NCBI GenBank assembly: GCA_963693305.1
Contig: OY855905.1
Coordinates: 35,654,137-35,718,136 of the forward strand
Reading direction: 5' to 3'
Length of the DNA stretch: 64,000 bases
DNA from: Meandrina meandrites
Taxonomy: Eukaryota; Cnidaria; Anthozoa; Scleractinia; Meandrinidae
Shown here: piece after piece, positions 1 to 11,049 of the stretch
Position numbering within the stretch: position 1 is the stretch's first letter
Layout: the number at the start of each line of letters is the position of its first letter
Notes under the pieces: model-generated
Databases searched by the model: none
What the model saw: the letters and a program-made list of their open reading frames with translations, nothing else
What the model was told of the DNA's origin: nothing
Position numbers and translations under genes: made by a program

Positions 1-469
1 AGGAGTGCAGGTTACAGTTCTAAAGAAAACCATGTAAAAAGGCATCAACAGTTTTTACTGGTCAATAGAAAGCTCAAAAATCTTACCATCCCTACTCAGT
101 AACAGCTAGATTTGGCAAGTGAAAGCAAGAGTAGCTAAATGGCAAGAGTACAATCCTGTTCTCAGCAGTCTCACCAGGAGAGCGAAGAAAGGAATTATGC
201 CATTCTCTTGAAGCTGCCAGCATGGCTGATCAACCTCAAGTTCCAGTTGTAGAAGCACAAACCATTTTGCCTAACAAATGGCAATTAGCTGCAGCCAAAA
301 GCGATATTGTTCGACCTCATCCTGAACCAGCATCACAAGCACAAGCTAACCAACTCTCTGGAGGCTTGTGAATTTTATTTCCATCTACTCAAGCCATGTG
401 TTTTGTTCCAGTTTCATGTGTTTGGTTTTCTTAGGTTTTAAGTTCCTTTTCTATTTGCTTTCCCACATT

Positions 470-790
470 TTAACGCTGCCTTTTTGACTTTGCAGGATAT
501 TCTAAATTTTGTCATTCACCCTGCTTAGAACATTTGCCCTACATTAGGGCTTTGTGGGCTTCTTTAAGATTCACGTTGTTTGCCCTGCTTTTAAATTTTT
601 CCTTTTTATTTGGGCATTACAGGCTTGTTATGATTTGATGTTGTTGCCCTGCCTTAAACATTTGCCCCAAGTTGGGCTTTGTGGGTTATTTCAAAAATTT
701 GACGTTGTTCGCCCTGCGTTTAACATTTGTCCTTTTATTTGCTGGCTATTTCATTTATTTTGTTGTGTTGTTCCCCTGACTTTGAACTTA
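470..790. repeat. degenerate tandem repeat, about 65 bp period
   Basis: The phrase GCCCTGC or a close variant recurs at about 519, 582, 651 and 712. Each is followed by a T-rich stretch containing TTTGGGCTTTGTGGG-like text. Units are diverged, and the open frame across them is an accident of the repeat. A second block of the same repeat is at about 1440-1690. The stretch 1-470 shows no gene or repeat I recognise. Confidence 0.6.
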
Positions 791-1439
791 CAGGTACATG
801 GCTAAAAAGGTATGCCCTGTTAGTAGGTCAAAGCGCCCTGTAGCGTGCAGAACATGCTGATGTGGGTATGTGTTATTGTCAAGAAAGAGGATGATGCAGC
901 AACATGCAGTAAAAACAATAAAGATCGAAGAAGAAAGTGGTAACCAAAATATCTACACCACAACAAAGCCATCTCAAAATATTATTGCCAGTTACCTGGA
1001 CGAGGAGTCTCAGAGAACGTGATCAAGGATGAGGAGACTCAGGGAACATCAGATGATGTTATCATTATCCTGGATGAAAAGTTAAACCCAAATGAATAAC
1101 AGTCCTCAGCTCATGAAACAGCCTACCAGCTTTGAACTTTTTAAAATTGGACTGAGAACGTTATATAGTTTTGAATTATAGCTTACAACTTGAAACAGCC
1201 TTGACTCGAGGACGTTGTGCAAGCCGGTACTTTTAAACTTATTAAAAATAATTATACTTTCAAATGGAAGTTTTAAAATAGAGCTTATAACTTGAATTGT
1301 TTTATCACAATTGATAATTTTAGTTCTTTTTTATTATTATGTATACTATAGTTCTAAAGCTATTTTCTTTAATATTCTAGTTTTTAAGAGAGTTTATGCT
1401 GATTTGAATAAACATATATGTATATGTATATACATGCTA

Positions 1440-1690
1440 ATGTTTGCCCTTTAAATTATTTCCCCTGCTTTAAAAATGTCTTACTGACCTTTGCAGGCTA
1501 TTCGATTTTCTAAATTTGATATTTTGCTCACCCTGCTTTTAGCGTTTGCCCTTTTATTTGGGCTTTGAGGGTTATTTCTGATAGTTTGTTTGCCCTGCTT
1601 TTAATGTTTGCTCTTTGAATTGGGCTTTGTGGGCTCTTTCTAAATGTGATGTTTCGCTTGTTTTTCTTTATCATCTTTTTTGCCCTTTCA
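1440..1690. repeat. second block of the 65 bp degenerate tandem repeat
   Basis: The same CACCCTGC / GCCCTGC units and TTTGGGCTTTG phrases as at 470-790 recur here at about 65 bp spacing. The 650 bp between the blocks (790-1440) is AT-rich and has no recognisable gene; the two blocks may be the two ends of one element. Confidence 0.55.
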
Positions 1691-1699
1691 GCTTTGTGC

Positions 1700-4600
1700 A
1701 CTGTTGAATTCAGAAACAGGAGAAAGGATAATTTCCTTCCAAGTCATCCTGAGAAAAATAATCAAACCTTCCTCGATAGTTTTTTCTGGAAAATAAATTT
1801 GGTCCACGAAGTTAAAGCAGAGGGGAAGATGATGGCTACTGTCCATTGCAAACACAACATTTAACATGGAATGAATTTATCAAATGTGGGCACCAGTATG
1901 CAAACTGGTGGATAACCATCAAGATGAGGAGAAGCTACCCAAGTGTTGACCATACATCTACAAGGTGTTAAAAATTCAGAGGAAGATGTTATCAACTTTC
2001 TGATTTAACAACTGGCTATACAAGAAAGAAATTGCAAGCTTTTAAACAAAAAGATCAAGTAAACTGAAACAGCACATAATTGTTGTAGTAACTGAAGCCA
2101 GCAGTCTTCCCCTTATGCAGTACGTAACTTGTGGGGCACCCCCTCGTGGTTTTGCAGTGCTTTTGTTATTCATTGCATTACATGTGCAGTTCATCCAACT
2201 GATTCTTTCAGATTGAATCACTGTTCAGGCTAATAAATCTTTGCAGGGTTCAATGAAATTACCAACATCAAAAGCGTGTTCATTCAATGCTCAGCTCTGC
2301 ATATTCATATAGCTCCATTTCAAGTCATTAAGAGCAGACCATAAACAGTATAAAGTATGACAAAAGGACAATGATCAGTTACAATGCTTTTTGGTCCAAT
2401 CATGGGAAGACATAACACAAATTTCTACCATGTGTTGTTTATCTTTGCTGTACTGCTGGACAGTGGCACAAATGTTTGTCACCATTCTTAATTTGCAGCT
2501 ATCTATTTTCATGCCAAAGACAGTTTGACCTGAGTGCACTAAAAAACAAGGAACATAAAGCATCCAAAACACCAAGCAAAAGGGTTAGTTTAGCGTCACT
2601 GGTTAATGTTAGACATGAGGGCAAAGATTAAGGTTAGTTGGTTAGTTGGCTAGAAAGATTACTGTTTTGGAGTGTTTGCATGTTCCAGGTTATAATAGTT
2701 GCCAGTTTGAGTGCTTAGTTTGGAATTTAATCCAAAAATCATCTTTTTATCACTGACACAATCTGGCAGCCTCCATACTGCTAACACCTCAGCTGCTTGT
2801 TCCTGTGTGTTGAGCTTCTTTGTCTTGCCATTCTTTGACTCCAGACCTTCTCGGCCACAAAGTTGTATACTCATTCATTCTTCTTTGGACAAAAAGCAAC
2901 AAGACAGGATTAACCACGTTAAACATACTGTCGTACCTTCTTTTTTAAGCATTTATCGCTATCTTCTATTCAGTAACATTTCCTCCGATATCTGAACCTT
3001 CATGGTCCAAGTATTTTAGTGAAATTATTCATTCATGTTACAAAAAATTACAAGAAAAAACAACAGATTGTGTGACCAAAGCATGGCTGTAGGTGGAGGT
3101 TTGCAACATTATTACATCTACTTTGGAAGGCTTTCGATACATCTTCAACAGTGCACATCTTGCCTCCCATCCAACATGGCTGAAGTTTTGCTGCAAACTG
3201 TGCAGTGGCATTACTCTGGCACATCCTCATGAATTTAGGAGCTGTGGTTATGTTCCTTCCACTGTTAGGCACATGACACTTTTCTGTATAAACAGCATCC
3301 TGATCACCACATCCTAACAAAGTGCAGTCTGTAGGCAAAAGACATCATTACTCAGAGACAATAATGGGAGAACATAGTCAACATCAAGAGTGCCACCTCG
3401 GAAACACTGGTGAATGCAAGTTGCCACCATCAAACTTGAAACTTTTCATGAGTTCAAACTCATTTGCTTGGGACAGCAAATTGTTTGCCTTAAACCAGTC
3501 AACAGTAAAATGCATCGTGTACAAAGAAAATTTGGTGCAAAAGTATTCACAATTATGCAAATTAGTGATGTTGGTGATCAACACCTTACTTGTTGTTTAA
3601 ATATAATTAACTATTGTCATCAAGACAGGTTACAATTACAAAGAACAATTCAACAAGGTAGTGTACATTTTAATTTTATGTTCGTTCTTATTATTAGAAC
3701 TTATATCAAAGAATCAGCTTGGAGAATAAAAAACTTAGCACAGACTTTTTTCCATTGAATCTTATTTTCAATTTTGTCTATTTTTTCTTTTGAATGTGCT
3801 AAGTTTTCTAGAATATATACCAAAATGACATTAAACTTTACCGTCATAAAATGTGTGTAGTCTGGTACTTATGGGGTTCTAAGGCACTTAACTGTTACAT
3901 GTATTATTTTGTTTAAAGCATCAACATTTCTCTGCTTTAATTTAGCCGTAGCTTGATTTAATATTTCATTCCATGCTACCAATTTATTACTGTTAATTGT
4001 TGTAAATATTACAAACCCTTTTTAGGAAATAATCTAACATTTACAGAGTTAGATATTGATATCGATAACTTATTCAAGGTATCTGACATATTTTAGGTAT
4101 CTCCTGGGAAAACATTTAACGACATTATTTGTAATTACTATATGAATAAATAAATAAATAAATAAATAAGTAAATAAATAGATAAGTAAATACACTGCTG
4201 ACCAATGAAATTAAATTAGAATTATAGTTATTTGCTGATTTCATGGATTCCGTGTTTTCTATAATAGGAAAAGCAAAATGAATGAAAACAACAGCGTGGT
4301 AAAACCTTGGCTAAGCCAACACATGTGAATCTGTCATGTCGTCAAGGTCTGCAGGATATCAGACAGTTGTTCTCTTGTTTTGTACTTTTGTTTTGTATAC
4401 ATATCATCAATAAAAAGTAAAATAATTTAATAAAATAAAAGTAGAATATAAGTCCAACTTAAGAATTAAATACATAGTATTTAAAACTATAAAATGAAAG
4501 TACAAAGGCAAGTCCAAAGCTGAAAAATTCTAATGTAAAAAAGTATTTAAAAGAATATGGTTTATACCATATATAATAAATAAAACTTAATGTACACAAG

Positions 4601-4850
4601 TGATCAAAACAATAAACTCTTATGCATTAGGTAGAACACCAAGTTGTACCACTGTTACAATAAAAGTGACATTGCTTTATTGTCTGGTTTGAAGCATTCA
4701 GCATCAACCAATGCACAAATGCAGATTGTTGTTTATCACTGCAGCTACAACTTCAACAAACACACCATTCTAATAAGGGCTTGAAGTATAATTTGCAATA
4801 CACACATTTCAAAAAATGCACATGACTAATACTTCAAGCCCCATGCCTTT
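1700..4850. other. gene-free, AT-rich stretch
   Basis: I see only short chance open frames, with no family motif and no splice-consistent exon set. An (AAAT)n simple repeat lies at about 4144-4192. Confidence 0.5.
4144..4192. repeat. (AAAT)n microsatellite
   Basis: A run of AAAT tetranucleotides, with a few G substitutions toward the right end. Confidence 0.85.
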
Positions 4851-4854
4851 GGTC

Positions 4855-5110
4855 AACATGAAAATTCTCCTAAATGGTCTCCATATATTTCTTACAGTGT
4901 TAGTTAGGAGAATTGCTTAACTATCAAGACAGTTTCCCAGTGCTGACCATTTGGTTAATTCCCATGACCTGTGTGATGAAGTACGTGTTAATATTATGTA
5001 CATGTAAGGAGAAATTTGATTTTGATCGAGGGCTAAGTTGTGAACTGTTTCTAACTAATTTGTCGAGTAGGTGTTTTGAGCTAATTGAACAAATCATGGA
5101 GTAAAGTGAA
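4855..5110. repeat. dispersed repeat, copy 1
   Basis: Begins with ATTCTCCTAAATGGTCTCCA and continues through TTAGGAGAATTGCTT, then CATGACCTGTGTGATGAAG and GGCTAAGTTGTGAACTG. The same ordered landmarks recur at 5530-5800 and 6840-7040, so this is one dispersed family. No coding capacity is seen; it may be a SINE or a solo terminal repeat. Confidence 0.65.
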
Positions 5111-5524
5111 CCAACAATTTATTTTATTTATTTAAATCTAAATTTAGTTCAGTGTTCAATATTGAAAACCACTTAATTTGCAATTGCACAGGGGCAACTG
5201 CAAACATTTGATTGCAATCTGTTATTGCTTCTTTGAAACATTAACTTCAATGACATATTACCCAGCTGTATGTTACTTGCCTGAAGGAGACAAGAGTCTG
5301 TAGTATGTTTTGATTCAAACATTCAAACCATTGTTTTTACATGCATGCGTGATTTTCATGTCAATTTCTACAGCTGTACTGAGTAATTTTATGTCAATGT
5401 TTACAGCTGTTTTGCATAAATTGCATAACTTCAATCACATATGACACAAGTGAGACAATTTTCTAAAGTAATTTACTTTGATTTAAACTTTCATATGTAA
5501 TGTGTGGTTGATGACGAGATGGTC

Positions 5525-5800
5525 AACATACAGATTCTCCTAAATAGTCCCCACACATTTCTTACAGCACTAGTTAGGAGAATTGCTTCAACAATCAAGA
5601 CCATTCCCGATGCTGACTATTTGATAAATTTTCTTGACCTGTTTTACATAAGTATGTATTAATATTACAACGCAAAATTTGATTTTTTAACACATTTTTT
5701 AAACTAAAAGGCTAAGTTGTAAGTTGTCTTTTACCCGATCGATTGAAAAGGTGTTGCAAGATTTTAAAACCAGTCATGGAGTGTAATAAAGTAAAGTATG
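5525..5800. repeat. dispersed repeat, copy 2
   Basis: Shows the landmarks GATTCTCCTAAATAGTCCCC, GTTAGGAGAATTGCTTCAAC and GGCTAAGTTGTAAGTTG in the same order and orientation as copy 1. Confidence 0.65.
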
Positions 5801-6837
5801 ACATATTACCCAGCTGTATGTTAACCCATTGATTCCATATCTGGCCAAACTGCTCTTGAGCAACTACGGTCCTTGTACTTCTTATGATGTCGCAACTTTT
5901 CACACCAGGAGATGGATAATCAACAACTGAAATCAAAGAAAAACTTGACCTTTCTCACTATTGATCTACCCTGAAGGAATTTCACCCATTCACACAACTC
6001 TACTGGTAATTCGTTTTGCGTCCACTTCAAACTGTTGCACTTTGGTTACAATCTATTTCCATTCTAAAGCTTCATGCAATTCTTCTATATAGCATTCTCA
6101 CCTTTGTCATCCTTGCAGCTAAAATTCTTTTTCGTGGTACCGCTCCACTTGCTTTGGTCTGCCATGAAGTATTCCTGTTTTTTCAGATGTCTCAAAGATA
6201 TTGTGCAAGTTTCATTCATTTCTGCATCATTCTCTATCCTATCAGTACCTGGGTGTGCACAGGGCTTCTCATTTCTGCATACCTGTATAACACTATGCGT
6301 ACAAGACATCATGAAAAAGCACATACCATTACAAGATTTAGCTACTCTTATAATCATTTGATACATGTTTTTGGTAATTTAATCAGCTGCTGAATAGCAG
6401 CTTTTTGTCAGAGCAAGGTCCTGAGCTCAGAAACCCTGGCTAGATAGAATCATTGAGCACTAGTCATGAACCAGACCATTAGGGGGTTGAACTGTGACTT
6501 GCAGGACAAAATATGTTGTCAAGTATAAAAATGTAGACAACCAACAAGGAGGATTCAACCAAAGTTTTGCAAAGAGCTAGGGGCTTGGCCATCCTGGACA
6601 TTTGCTGTTTTTGAACTTGGGTCTTAACAAGATATACCATTTCCTTTAATACACTTGGTAAGTAGACACTTGCAAAATATATCCAAATCTCTTTACACTA
6701 AGTTTCCCCTACTGCAAAGAGCTGATGGAGAGTGGCATGTTACACCTGTACAAGCTTTTAAATTCAATACTCAACAATGTGGAATGTGCTAACAGATAAA
6801 TAGAATCATTAACCATAAAAAGCCCCAATATCTACAT

Positions 6838-7045
6838 CCAAAATTCTCCTAATTGCTCTCCATACACTTTCTTATAGTATTGGTTGGGAGAATTGTTAAA
6901 GGATCAAAGCACTTTCCCTTTGGTGGTTACTTTATTAATAAATAAATATTCTCGTAACCTTTCCTCTTTGTAAGTATTTGATATTGTGCTGAGAAATTTG
7001 ATAAAAGCTCTCAAAACGATTCTTTTTGCTACTTCACACCATTTT
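6838..7045. repeat. dispersed repeat, copy 3 (shorter, more diverged)
   Basis: AAATTCTCCTAATTGCTCTCC, then GGTTGGGAGAATTGTTAAAG and TCGTAACCTTTCC, match the start of copies 1 and 2. The right half is not recognisable. Confidence 0.5.
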
Positions 7046-7619
7046 AACAGATCTCATAAAAAGCACAGGATTTGGTTATGAGCCAATCATCCACCACACT
7101 AGCAGCAATCACAGATTAATGAAATGCATTTGGCTCTCAGTTTCTTGTTAAATGATCAGTATGCTGACAGTGTGGATGTATGACATTTGCAATGCAGTTA
7201 AATGCAATTTAACATAGTTAACAACAATGGCCCCCAGCATTCCCTTGTAAACGGTGGTATTCTGATATGCACATGCACCATCCATGTACTCAGACTGAGA
7301 CATGTTTTAGCATTTACATTGAGCATTGTTTTCAGTGGGAGCAAGTCCTCAAGGCTGTTCTTCTCCTTCTTTGTCATCTATCGCATGTAGTACATTATTG
7401 GCTTTTTGCCATTTTGGAAATTTTATCGCTGTTCTTTGTTCCTCAGGCACAACTTCATCAGGTTCTATCACCATTAGTCCAACACTACCTTCCTCTGCAG
7501 GCCTGTCCATGTGCCTCCTTTCATTTCGGCATACTGCACATTAGGCAATTCTTTATCGTCACCATCTTTGTTTGGTTCTCATGGTGCTGCAACTGGTTCT
7601 TCAACTGAACATGCCATTT

Positions 7620-9420
7620 GTGGTTGGCCCAGGTTATTCCCCTATCTTTAAGAAGCTGGTGACCAAAATTAGGTCTGGCCAATTTGTTGATTTTGCCAAC
7701 TTGCTAGCAGAGACCTGTGAAGTCCAGGAGACAGAGCCCCTGTGAGTTCTTCCAAGAAAAGGGTTCAAGAGATTACTGACATTGTGACATGGGTCAAGGC
7801 ATTCACTTCGTACTCCTGGACCTTCTGCTGTGTTCATCCTTCGAGGGGGCAGGACATGACACAATATATTAAGCTTCTAATCCTCAAGACCTGGCACTAT
7901 CATGACATCACATTCTGGAGGATGCAGCCACATCAGGTTTGGTGGACTCGTCAAGCATGATCCTTGATCTGTACAACTTCCATACATGTGTGTCACCAGA
8001 GCCTCAAACAAGCCAGTGCCCTAACCACTAACCAGTCCATCCAATTTTTACCGATTTTGGAATGATGGCACCTGTTGCTGGCCTTTGGTAAATGCTGGTT
8101 CTGCCATTACTGTGAAAAATGTGAAGGAGATCACCCACATGTAAACTGCCTTTTACGGGTGTCTAACTCCTGTAATAAGTGCTCCCAATCAGGTGCCCCA
8201 TCATGAAGCAAACACCAGCAGCATTGAAGTGGGATCCAGATCATCTGAGGTTACTTACCAGAAGAACAATGTAAATAATGTACATTCACCACTGGCTTCA
8301 AATGTCTTGTTTCCTGTTCCTGTTGTAATGTTGGAAGTCCATTCTGATGAACAGTAACTGCTAGGCATGAAGTGGCAAGAGAAATATTTTATTGATATGG
8401 CAGTTCCCTTTGGACTATGCTCAGCTCCATTCATCTTCTCTTCAACTGCAGACTTGCTTAAGTGGATCCTAAAACATAATTACGGCTCAAATTTTCTATT
8501 ACACTATCTGGATGACTTCCAAACATTGGAAATTCCTAACTCACCTGTTTGCCAGAAAGATATTGATACTTTTATGGGATTGGGATATTCCCCTTCACCC
8601 AAATAAACTGGAGGGGGCCTCCACATTTGACTGTGCTCGGTATTGAGCCGGACTCGCTTGCACCTCAGTCCTGTCCTCCGTGTGAAAAGTTTGATCGTAT
8701 TCCCACTCTTCTGGAATCCTAGTCTCTCAAACAGCACTGCACAAGGAAGGAGCAGGAATCTCTCATTGGCAATCTCCAACACTCTTGTAAATTAATTCCT
8801 CAGGGGCATACCTTTTTGTGGTGCATGATTAACTTGTTGTCGATGTGATGTACCCACTTAGTAGATCAACATTACCATTCCTCCATTGAAGACTATCTGT
8901 CTGCAGTTTGTTCTTTATACATCGACTATGGCTATCCAGATCCACTTACCAGTCATCTTCAACTTTAGCATCTCTTACAGGGGATTAAATGACACCAGGG
9001 TTCAGATTTCCCTCAGCGCCAGCCAGTGGCAGCTGATCTTATGTCTGGTTGGCACAATTCTTTGGATTTTACTCTCCTCTGACTGCCTTGACAAAAATAC
9101 CTTCACCTCTGTGGGCCAGGCACAAGACCTCTTTTTATTTAGCAAGATGGCCTCCCTCTTTCTAGCTCTCAGCTATCTTCATTTTTACAAACGATCCTAC
9201 AGGCAACAGGAATTCCTAGAATGTTTTCAGGTCGTAGTTTTACAATTGGAGCTGCAAGAACTGCAGCTCAGAGAGGCCTCCAACTCTATCTCCATCTCAT
9301 TCATTAAGACATTGGGTCGCTGGTCTAATGAAGCTTTGTTATATGTGCACACACCTGTGAGCACCATCCTTTCAGTAGCAGCAAGACTTTCATAGCAGGT
9401 ATAGTGCTCATCAATCCTTA
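7620..9420 (+). mobile_element. decayed DIRS-type (tyrosine recombinase) retrotransposon
   Basis: Three parts of a DIRS-like element survive in order, broken by stops and frame changes. First (about 7630-8200) is a gag-like region ending in a zinc-knuckle-like piece whose Cys/His pattern reads C-x2-C-x4-H-x3-C. Second (8367-8606) is an RT fragment with FGLCSAPFIFSS and the catalytic YLDDF box. Third (8886-9395) is a recombinase-like region with IKTLGRWSNEA near its C-terminal end; the residues just before it are readable only in another frame. The element is not functional. Its exact ends were not found. The class assignment rests on RT and recombinase motifs recalled from other cnidarian elements. 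Confidence 0.7.
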
Positions 9421-11040
9421 GTTTGCTAGTCACTGGATGCCTTCCAATAGTGAAAGCTCCTGGATGTTGCAGGAACCAAACCTCCATTTTGCAATGCAGT
9501 TGTTAGTTAAATTTTTGAAATAGTTTCAGTTAAGTTGGGTTGAGCTGATATTTTACAGTGTATTAAGGGTACCACAACACATTTAGATTTCACTGGATTG
9601 CTTATCACTAGGGCTAAATTGACAACTGTCCAGCAAAACATGCATAAACAATGAGAAACAGATCAGTCACTTTTTGCCAAATTATTTTCAAATGCATTTC
9701 AATTTCACATAAGATTAACTGTTACTTTTGTGTTTTGCTACTGTTTCTTAAGAAAAATTAATGCTTATCAGTCACCCATGAATTGGCCATGTTATGTCCG
9801 ATTTACTTCAGCTGCATACTTCAGTTGACTTCATTGTCAAAACATGTTCCAGATCCACATTTTATCTTTCAGATAGAAAGCATTAAATCTAGGATCTTTC
9901 CTCTATGTGAAAACAAAGTTTCATCAATTATTGAAGCAACAAAACATCTGACATTCCTAGCAATGCCTGCCATTTTCTTTTTCCATCATTCTTCAAACAA
10001 CTATCTACAATACCCAAGATAATCAAATCAAAATGGGGCCCATATGGAAGATGAACAATCGACAAACAACTTACTTTCCTATGATCATTCTACCTGTGTG
10101 CATAGGGCACCAACCAAATTAGAAAGTGTTTTCCTTCTGCAAACACATGCAATCAATAGATACCACTACAAGGCACAGGCTGTTTCTTACCACAAAATGG
10201 CTTGAATCAGTTCAGAGTGATACTGTACATCATTTAAACGAATATCTATGGCAAGAAGATGGAAAATACTTTATATTTTTACCAATTTTTTCACACATGC
10301 TCTAAATGTTGAACTTGTACGTACATATGAACACTTCAGTACATTCTTTTCCAAAATATTCTTTCCAGAGACTATAAATAAAGGTCCTCAATTGATAGCT
10401 ACCAACAATATGCAAACACCAATATTCTTTGCAAAATTTAAATTCAAAACAATAGGTGCACTACAAAACAGAAACTTGGTTTCAGAACAGTATCGTTTAA
10501 TGTCAATGCTACAGAAGGCAAGAAAAACACTTAAAAATAAATTCTTTGTCGGTTCTAAAAGCACACACCATGCCCAATTCAGATTATGCAGCATTTCCTC
10601 ATTTCCTGGAGAATTGTCCTGGCCGGCCTTTATAAATCTGAAAGCTATGCACTGAATGCACATGTTTATATTTAACTGGATAAAATCCTTACAGGGTAAA
10701 AAACAAAATGGTCTGAAATAGGGTAACAAACAAACACAGCTCAGTGAGCCAAGCCAGTGGGGTGTTTTCCATTTCATTTCAGTCCAAAATTCTGCAAGTC
10801 TTCACTGTCCTGCAAAAAGGAAGAACCTTAAGCATTCCACCCTTAGTGAGCCAGAAATCCTTTTTGCAAATGATTGAGGGGCTATTTATTCTTTGACAAA
10901 GTAGTAAAAATCAAATTAATTAATTGCTGGCAGCCAGCAGCAACCAATTTTGTGTATTAAGCTGGGTTTAACTTGCACCACTAAAATAGTATGCTGTTGA
11001 CATGTTCGATCAGGGTCTACACTTTGCACCCAGTACACAC
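9420..11040. other. no recognised gene
   Basis: Mostly AT-rich non-coding sequence. The only gene-like signal is a possible short terminal exon on the minus strand at 10774-10809 (polypyrimidine tract, CAG acceptor, then 11 codons and TGA), which I cannot link to any gene. Confidence 0.4.
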
Positions 11041-11049
11041 TGACTCTGT

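Noticed and set aside
6016..6393. Overlapping 125, 95 and 93 codon frames
   Set aside because: Three frames on both strands overlap with no domain signal. Possibly transposon-derived, but I could not identify a family.
8886..9395. 169-codon frame as a live gene
   Set aside because: It is a mosaic of frames of a decayed tyrosine recombinase; the conserved residues lie partly in another frame.
10248..10777. Opposing 129-135 codon frames
   Set aside because: AT-rich composition, both strands open, no recognisable domain; more like UTR or intergenic sequence.
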